Source: a bacterium
Lineage (GTDB): Archaea > Thermoproteota > Nitrososphaeria > Nitrososphaerales > CADDZS01
Reading direction: 5' to 3'
NCBI GenBank assembly: GCA_027310845.1
Contig: DAIDAB010000052.1
Span: forward strand, 1 to 11,132
DNA: 11,132 bases
The translations under genes and the position numbers were made by a program. Under the pieces are notes generated by a model. That model was given only the letters and a program-made list of their open reading frames with translations. It had not been told where the DNA came from and made no database searches. This document shows positions 6,201 to 11,132 of this stretch, in pieces. Position 1 is the first letter of the stretch. Every line of letters starts with the position of its first letter.

Positions 6201-6662
6201 ATGCCACGCAGAAACCTGCCACGGAAGAAGCCCAAGCTTGTAACAGGCGTATATCCCAAGAGCATCGTCGACTTTGTGAAGATATACTCCGAATTCATCG
6301 CGAATTTTGGCCCCAACACTGGCTCTGCCACGAGCTTTCTTGGGGTCTCGCGTAGAGAGAGCGCCGATGGGAAGAAATCAATCAGAGCACTTGTGATGGA
6401 GTCATATGAAAGGCACGCGAACAGAATCCTCAAGCAGATCTGTGACGAAGTCAAGAGGAAATATGGTCTGAACGAGATCACCATCATTCACGCCTTGGGG
6501 AGTTTCAAGCCAGGCGAAGCAGTCGTATTCGTTGGAGTTTCATCTCCTAGGCGGGAACAATCCTTCAAGGCCTTGCGAGAAGCGGTTGAGAGGTACAAGA
6601 AAGAACCCGCTTTGTTCAAGCAGGAAATCTATACCGATCGAACGCGCGCGTGGATTGAATAA
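6201..6662 (+). CDS. moaE: Molybdopterin synthase catalytic subunit MoaE
   Basis: MoaE pairs with thiocarboxylated MoaD to insert the two dithiolene sulfurs into cyclic pyranopterin monophosphate. The 153-residue protein shows the MoaE order: a short N-terminal extension, GSATSFLGVSRRE at 41-53 (R51 or R52 in the place of E. coli R39), ALVMESYE, EITIIHALGSFKPGEAVVFVGVSS, then RR at 117-118. K133 or K134 and K140 match the catalytic lysines K119 and K126 of E. coli, and the protein ends RAWIE. An in-frame TGA two codons upstream makes ATG 6201 the earliest possible ATG. It lies 51 bases after moaB. A weak TATA-like CAATTATTC at 6165-6173 could give it an extra start. Its partner MoaD is encoded 3 kb away on the other strand, not in this cluster. 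Confidence 0.93.
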   Translation: MPRRNLPRKKPKLVTGVYPKSIVDFVKIYSEFIANFGPNTGSATSFLGVSRRESADGKKSIRALVMESYERHANRILKQICDEVKRKYGLNEITIIHALGSFKPGEAVVFVGVSSPRREQSFKALREAVERYKKEPALFKQEIYTDRTRAWIE

Positions 6663-6763
6663 TGGCTTTTTGGCCGCTCGACTTGCATTCTCAATGAATC
6701 CTGGTTCCAGACAATAATGGTGGAAGGCATAAGAACCTCGAGTGATTAGATCTTACAATAACC

Positions 6764-7888
6764 TTGCAGTTCGGCTCCGATGACCTAGCGAAGTACACTT
6801 TCCTCCCGCAGGCGGGGGACTTTATCAGACTGCAGGGCGTTTCAATTTCGGACCTTGCAAACCAAGACTACATCAAAGTGATCCAAAGAGCAGAGGAGAG
6901 AGTACTCCAGGCCATCAAGGACAGCAAAAATGTTTCCTCTAGAATAGATGAGCGCGTGGTCGAGATCCTCTCATTTCCCGTTGCCCTAATGCTTGTAAAG
7001 TCAACGAAACTCGATCATTTGATGGGACGCTACGCACTTGCAGAGGCGATTAGAGTTGAGACGCTTCTTAAGCAGGAGAAAAATCCCAAAGTCATCGAGG
7101 AGCTGTTCAGATCTTCGCTCGGGTTAGAACTAGAGCATAGTCTTCAGGGCACGCTTCCAGAGTTCAGGATTCCGATATCAGAATACGTGAAGAGATCTGT
7201 CCAGTTCCACAGAGACGAATGGAAGCTCGTCAACAAGGTTGCCGGTGGCGGCAGGGTGTTTCTCGCTCAGGACGACCTGATTAGACTGATACGAGAAGAA
7301 ATAAGGTCCATGATACTGCAGCGTCTAAAAGACATCAAGGTTCCGAAGCTTCCCGAAAATTTGGAGCAGGTAGTCAAAAGGTTAATTGCGATTGCTCCCC
7401 CTCCGCCCAGAAGCGCGTACACCATAATCAACGTGAGACCTGAAGATTATCCGCCTTGCGTGAGGCATTCTCTTGACATGCTCGAAAAGGGCGAGAATGT
7501 TCCCCACTACGGCAGGTTCCTCATGGCCACGTATCTCCTGAGCGTTGGAAAGACTGTGGACGATATTGTTGCACTCTTTCCAAAAGCTCCCGACTTCAAG
7601 CAATCTGTGACAAGGTATCAGGTGGAGCATCTCGCAGGACTCAAAGGCGGGCGCACTCGATACAGGGTCCCATCCTGTTCCACTCTTGCAACAAACAACT
7701 TTTGCTTCAGGGATCCCGTCAAATGCAACGTAATAACGAGTCCTCTGCAGTATCCCTCGAAAATATCTCCAATTGGAATGCGAGTATCAGGTAAAGAAGA
7801 AACAAGGAGGGGCCCGGCTTCAACCAAGGCAAGTCCAGAGCCAAAGGAAAGGAGAAAGAAGAGAGGTTGGATGAAAACTCAACGCTGA
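6764..7888 (+). CDS. priL: DNA primase large subunit PriL
   Basis: Regulatory subunit of archaeal/eukaryotic-type primase, which helps PriS begin and count primers. It has 374 residues: a helical N-terminal domain (LAKYTFLPQAGDF onward) and a C-terminal iron-sulfur domain. The four expected cluster cysteines are C232 (PPCVRH), C305 (PSCSTL), C314 (NFCF) and C321 (VKCNV). The last 35 residues or so are basic and low-complexity, with KERRKKRGW near the end, typical of a flexible DNA-contacting tail. The only usable in-frame start before the conserved region is TTG 6764, because a TGA at 6743-6745 closes the frame upstream. A TATA-like GGCATAAGAA near 6727-6736 fits a near-leaderless start. The gene overlaps priS by 22 bases, so the subunits are translationally coupled. 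Confidence 0.92.
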   Translation: MQFGSDDLAKYTFLPQAGDFIRLQGVSISDLANQDYIKVIQRAEERVLQAIKDSKNVSSRIDERVVEILSFPVALMLVKSTKLDHLMGRYALAEAIRVETLLKQEKNPKVIEELFRSSLGLELEHSLQGTLPEFRIPISEYVKRSVQFHRDEWKLVNKVAGGGRVFLAQDDLIRLIREEIRSMILQRLKDIKVPKLPENLEQVVKRLIAIAPPPPRSAYTIINVRPEDYPPCVRHSLDMLEKGENVPHYGRFLMATYLLSVGKTVDDIVALFPKAPDFKQSVTRYQVEHLAGLKGGRTRYRVPSCSTLATNNFCFRDPVKCNVITSPLQYPSKISPIGMRVSGKEETRRGPASTKASPEPKERRKKRGWMKTQR

Positions 7889-9066
7889 TCTTAAAGCGCT
7901 ATTTCAAGGAATACTACTTCCACTACGGCGAAAGAATCAAAGCTCCCTCCGAGATTGCCTCAAGAGAATTTGGATATTTTCCCTTTGGAGGCGCGATGAT
8001 CAGGCATATCTCCTTCAAAGACATTGGCACGTTTAGGGCGGCTCTCGTTAGGGAAGCACCAGCTGGCGCTTATTGCTCGAATTCTTTATACAATGACCCC
8101 ACGGCGGAGATGCACCTGAAAGGTTGGAAGAGCGCCGAGCTGATCTTCGATATTGATGCCGACGGGTTGAAGCTTCCTTGCAAGAAAGTGCATGACGTGT
8201 GGCTTTGCAAGGGCGGCGGGAAGAAAGAATTCGGATTGCGTCCAGAGACATGCCCGAACTGCAAGGGCAATAGGATACTTGAACTTACGTGGGCTTGTCC
8301 CGACTGTCTCGAAGGGACGAAAAAAGAAACAATGAAACTGCTTGAATTTCTCGAATTTGATTTCGGCATCTCTTCCTCGCAGGTGAGGGTATATTTCTCT
8401 GGAAACGCAGGATACCACATCAGCGTGGAGAAAAGCCAATACGAAACTCTAGATTCTCACGGAAGAGCGGAGATTGCAGATTATCTGACTGGTCGTGGCA
8501 TAATGCCGAATTTCTTCAACTCGACAAGGCTTTTGCCAAACGATCCCGGATGGAGAGGACGCGTCGCCAGATTCATTCGAGATCTTCCTGAAGTGAACAC
8601 TCTTTTCAAGTCAACCACGTTTGAAAAAAGGCTCAGCGAATTGATAAGCGACTTTTCAAAGAAGCAAGTCGAGAATTTCATGACCAGGGCGGTCTCAGAG
8701 AACTCCGTCAAGATAGACGCGATGGTCACGACGGACATTCACAGAATATTCAGGATGCCGGAGACGCTAAACAACAAAACAGGTTTAGTCAAGCGAGAGT
8801 GTAGCGACAACCTGAACTCGTTTGACCCGACCACTGATGCAATTGCAATCAAAGATGACTCCAAGGCAGAGGTCATGGTTGACATAGTTCCCAAAATTGA
8901 GATAGGTGGTTCCTCGTACGGGCCTTTCAGGTCTGAAACTATTGAACTTCCACTCTATGTCGGCGTCTACATAGTCTCAAGGGGCGCGGGAAAGTTTGTT
9001 ATCACGGGGCAAAACAGCGCTCTGGTGCAAAAGGAAGCTCAGCAGAAGGTGAGGAGTGATAATTGA
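7867..9066 (+). CDS. priS: DNA primase catalytic subunit PriS
   Basis: Catalytic subunit that makes the RNA/DNA primers for replication, 399 residues. The catalytic aspartates are D95 and D97 in ELIFDIDADG and the third is D284 in KIDAMVTTDIHR, matching the archaeal PriS triad. Early motifs are YYFHYGERIK and REFGYFPFGGAMIRH. A cysteine-rich zinc insertion carries C105, H109, C114, C129, C132, C144 and C147. The nucleotide-binding SGNAGYH at 178-184 keeps Ser and His but lacks the two arginines of the human SGRRGVH motif. TTG 7867 is chosen because it opens directly onto the conserved N-terminus; GGAG lies 12 bases upstream inside priL. Its stop overlaps the gins51 start by four bases (TTGA). 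The overlaps on both sides indicate one co-translated unit. Confidence 0.94.
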   Translation: MDENSTLILKRYFKEYYFHYGERIKAPSEIASREFGYFPFGGAMIRHISFKDIGTFRAALVREAPAGAYCSNSLYNDPTAEMHLKGWKSAELIFDIDADGLKLPCKKVHDVWLCKGGGKKEFGLRPETCPNCKGNRILELTWACPDCLEGTKKETMKLLEFLEFDFGISSSQVRVYFSGNAGYHISVEKSQYETLDSHGRAEIADYLTGRGIMPNFFNSTRLLPNDPGWRGRVARFIRDLPEVNTLFKSTTFEKRLSELISDFSKKQVENFMTRAVSENSVKIDAMVTTDIHRIFRMPETLNNKTGLVKRECSDNLNSFDPTTDAIAIKDDSKAEVMVDIVPKIEIGGSSYGPFRSETIELPLYVGVYIVSRGAGKFVITGQNSALVQKEAQQKVRSDN

Positions 9067-9629
9067 TCGAAACTGCCGCGGACAAGCTCCACAGACTGCT
9101 CGCCGACGAGAACGCCTCCAAGGAACTTCTCAAGATACCTCCCAACACGTACAAGGAAATCGCCGCGCATATCAAGAGTATAAGAGCTGAAAGTTCGGAG
9201 GGGGACAGGAGCCTTTCTTCTGAGTTGAGTTTTGCTGAAAGAAAGATCCTCTTTGACATCGCAAAGCGCCTTATCGCGTTGAGGATCTCAAAATTCAACA
9301 GAGATCCCGACGCGGATGTTTCTAACTTGACAATGGAGGAGAAATACATCGTCGAGCCTCTAACTCAATCAAGGAAGCGCTCTGATCGAATAGGCGAGAG
9401 CATATTCAACGGGCAGACACTGGAATTGGAACACCTATCATCCGCAGTGAAGCAAAAATATGTGTACGTCCGATTTCTCCAGCCATACGCAGCAATAACT
9501 GGCTCAGACATGGCGACCTATGGCCCATTTGAGCCGGAAGATGTTGCAATAGTTCCAGTTGATAACGCAAAGCTCCTAGTAAAGAATGGAATTGTGGCAC
9601 GAAGCTGGATCGAACCAGAAGAGCGATAA
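9063..9629 (+). CDS. gins51: GINS complex subunit Gins51 (A-B domain order)
   Basis: Subunit of the archaeal GINS complex, which joins MCM and the GAN/Cdc45-like nuclease in the replicative helicase. The 188-residue protein has a helical N-terminal A domain (to about 110, with ERKILFDIAKRLIALRISKFN) and a linker. A small C-terminal B domain (about 133-183) includes YVRFLQ, TYGPFEPEDVAIVP and NAKLLVKNG. The A-then-B order is that of the Gins51/Sld5-Psf1 class rather than Gins23. The start TTG 9063 overlaps the priS stop as TTGA, with the GGTGAGGAG stretch at 9048-9056 just upstream. Linkage of gins51 to priS is known in other archaea and supports the call. The gene ends 27 bases before the end of a convergent gene. 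Confidence 0.87.
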   Translation: MIETAADKLHRLLADENASKELLKIPPNTYKEIAAHIKSIRAESSEGDRSLSSELSFAERKILFDIAKRLIALRISKFNRDPDADVSNLTMEEKYIVEPLTQSRKRSDRIGESIFNGQTLELEHLSSAVKQKYVYVRFLQPYAAITGSDMATYGPFEPEDVAIVPVDNAKLLVKNGIVARSWIEPEER

Positions 9630-9656
9630 CACTCGCATGCCTATCTTAACAGCGCT

Positions 9657-11132
9657 CTAATATCCCACGGCAGCGCCATCTCCTCTCGGATCGGCTGCAC
9701 CGTAAAGCGCTCCATTCTTGAAGAAGATCGCCTGCGCGTGGCCTGTCAGTGAGGAATACTTTTCGATCTTTTCCAAAGATAAATTGGCGTCAATGCCGCC
9801 AGAGATGCTTCCTGCAAGTTCTTCTTCCATCTGCAGGCTGGTCGGAGTCTCGTATATCGTCCCAGGAACTGCCCATCTAGGTGCGTCAATAACAGACTGG
9901 AGATCCATCCCAAGGTCAAGTAATTTCGTCATAAGCTGAACATGAATCTGCGGCTGGATATCTCCGCCCATTGAGCCGAGAGCGAACAGAGTCTTGCCGT
10001 CTTTCTCGCCAATCGAAGCGCAAAGCGTGTGGAATGTCCTTTTTCCTGGAAGAAGAGAATTATGGTGGGTACGATCGAGAGTAAAGTAGACACCCCTATT
10101 GTGAAGAACGATCCCCGTACCCTTAGGAACAAGCCCAGAGCCAAAGCCCATGTAGTTGCTTTGTATCATGGAGACGCAGTTTCCTTCAGCGTCACCAACA
10201 GCAAAATAAGTTGTGTCTCCATGATCTCCTGCACTTGGATGCGATTCTTTGATTTCTAAACTGGAATGCAAAATGTTCTCAGCGTATTTCTTTGACGTGA
10301 AATCTTGGGGCAGCTTATGGAACTCTGGATCGCCGATCTTCCTAGATCGCTCCGAATTCACCTTTCTATACGTGTCAAGCATCACTTTCATCATTGCCTT
10401 CGGCTTATCTGAGAGTTTTTTCACATCGAAATGCTCCAACATGTTGAGCCATAGGAGAACCGATGCGGCCTGGCTGTTCGGAGCGCTCTCGTATACATCA
10501 ATGCCGCGATAATCAGTTTTGAGAGGCTCGTTCCAAGTCGAACTATGGCTTGCAAAATCTTCCAGAGCCAGAATTCCTCCCTGCTCCTCTATTCCCTTCA
10601 CTATTCTCAACGCAAGGTCTCCCTTGTAGAAGCCTTCAGGTCCCTCTTCCTCTATCTTGCGTAAAGTCAGGGCTAGATCCCTCTGCTTCAGGACCTCACC
10701 AGAGTCCGGTGGTTCCCCGTTTGGGAGAAAGATCCTCGCGAATTCCACGTATCTTCCCAACAGAGGCTTTGAAACTTTGATTGACTGTACGTACTTTCTA
10801 GTCAGCGGCAAGCCAGATTCTGCATAATAAATCGCTGGCTGTAGAAGTTCATCTAGTTCCATACTTCCGTATTTTTCCAGGAGTTCCCCCCACGCATGCA
10901 CAATGCCCGGGACTGTCAGTGCAGAAAGAGGGCCGCGCTTTGGTATCTCATTCTCTCCTTTGCCCTTGTAGAAATCTATAGTTGCATTTTTTCCAGCACG
11001 CCCGCTTCCATTTAGGCCGACGACCCTGAAGCCTCCGAGTTTAATCAGTGCGAAAAGATCTCCACCCAGTCCGCAGAGATTATTCTGTACGACGCAGAGC
11101 ATCGCGCTTGTGGCTATTGCTGCATCGATGAC
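9657..11132 (-). CDS. Gamma-glutamyltransferase family (Ntn hydrolase), N-terminus beyond right edge
   Basis: Member of the gamma-glutamyltranspeptidase family of N-terminal-nucleophile hydrolases, made as a precursor that self-cleaves before a threonine. The frame runs past the ATG at 11102 to the edge, reading VIDAAIATSAMLCVVQNNLCGLGGD, the normal start of the conserved core, so the true start lies outside. About 491 residues are visible and some 40 are missing, perhaps including a signal peptide. The large-subunit part ends near HPSAGDHGD; cleavage is expected before the first Thr of TTYFAVGD (codon 10212-10214). Downstream are KGTGIVLHNRG, GSMGGDIQPQIHVQ and the terminal DPRGDGAAVGY. The MGGD segment, where E. 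coli GGT has paired serines, resembles the YwrD-like branch, so glutathione may not be the substrate. It is convergent with gins51 and functionally unrelated to its neighbours. Confidence 0.9.
   Translation of the reverse strand, partial: VIDAAIATSAMLCVVQNNLCGLGGDLFALIKLGGFRVVGLNGSGRAGKNATIDFYKGKGENEIPKRGPLSALTVPGIVHAWGELLEKYGSMELDELLQPAIYYAESGLPLTRKYVQSIKVSKPLLGRYVEFARIFLPNGEPPDSGEVLKQRDLALTLRKIEEEGPEGFYKGDLALRIVKGIEEQGGILALEDFASHSSTWNEPLKTDYRGIDVYESAPNSQAASVLLWLNMLEHFDVKKLSDKPKAMMKVMLDTYRKVNSERSRKIGDPEFHKLPQDFTSKKYAENILHSSLEIKESHPSAGDHGDTTYFAVGDAEGNCVSMIQSNYMGFGSGLVPKGTGIVLHNRGVYFTLDRTHHNSLLPGKRTFHTLCASIGEKDGKTLFALGSMGGDIQPQIHVQLMTKLLDLGMDLQSVIDAPRWAVPGTIYETPTSLQMEEELAGSISGGIDANLSLEKIEKYSSLTGHAQAIFFKNGALYGAADPRGDGAAVGY

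Noticed and set aside
6665..6669. Five-T run after moaE as a terminator
   Set aside because: Archaeal T-run termination is possible, but a single TTTTT followed by GC-rich sequence is not convincing.
11100..11102. ATG 11102 as the true start of the GGT gene
   Set aside because: The frame continues to the window edge with conserved GGT core sequence (VIDAAIATSA), so this is an internal methionine.
1..11132. A novel defence, mobile or biosynthetic system spanning the window
   Set aside because: All larger genes belong to well-known core families; there are no transposases, integrases, CRISPR repeats, toxin-antitoxin pairs or unusual gene clusters beyond the points listed.

Overview
This window looks archaeal. 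It carries both primase subunits (PriL, PriS) next to a GINS subunit, an archaeal-type site-2 protease, a TtuA/Ncs6-type tRNA thiolase and archaeal-style TATA boxes close upstream of starts. Base composition is intermediate, and many starts are TTG or GTG, some with Shine-Dalgarno-like sequence and some apparently near-leaderless. I infer Thermoproteota, possibly a Nitrososphaeria (thaumarchaeal) lineage. That placement rests on general resemblance only and is not secure.

Layout, left to right. A membrane site-2 metalloprotease (minus strand, C-terminus cut by the left edge) is divergent from a TIGR00269/TtuA-like tRNA 2-thiolation enzyme (1371-2348). Next, on the minus strand, are a small EthD-like dimeric alpha/beta-barrel gene broken by a frameshift (2466-2787) and a MoaD-type sulfur carrier (2849-3139) ending in Gly-Gly-Phe rather than Gly-Gly. 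A divergent promoter region leads to a 72-residue Cys-rich, acidic-tailed mini-protein (3269-3487). An M32 carboxypeptidase (3615-5093) follows. Then come moaC, moaB and moaE (5156-6662), with a 10-bp inverted repeat directly in front of moaC. A tightly coupled replication block, priL-priS-gins51 (6764-9629), follows. A convergent gamma-glutamyltransferase-family gene runs off the right edge (9657-11132).

The genes form three functional groups. MoaC, MoaB, MoaE and MoaD cover cyclic pyranopterin monophosphate formation, adenylylation of molybdopterin and molybdopterin synthase; MoaA and MoeA are not in the window. The TtuA-like enzyme also needs a MoaD/TtuB-like thiocarboxylate donor, so the nearby MoaD could serve either pathway. 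PriL, PriS and Gins51 belong to primer synthesis and the CMG replicative helicase. The protease, carboxypeptidase and GGT are stand-alone peptide-processing enzymes.

I see no mobile element, CRISPR array, rRNA, tRNA or defence system. No stretch over 300 bases lacks a gene. Most content is ordinary core metabolism. The points worth a second look are the MoaD tail, the frameshifted gene, the moaC-proximal inverted repeat and the Cys-rich mini-protein.
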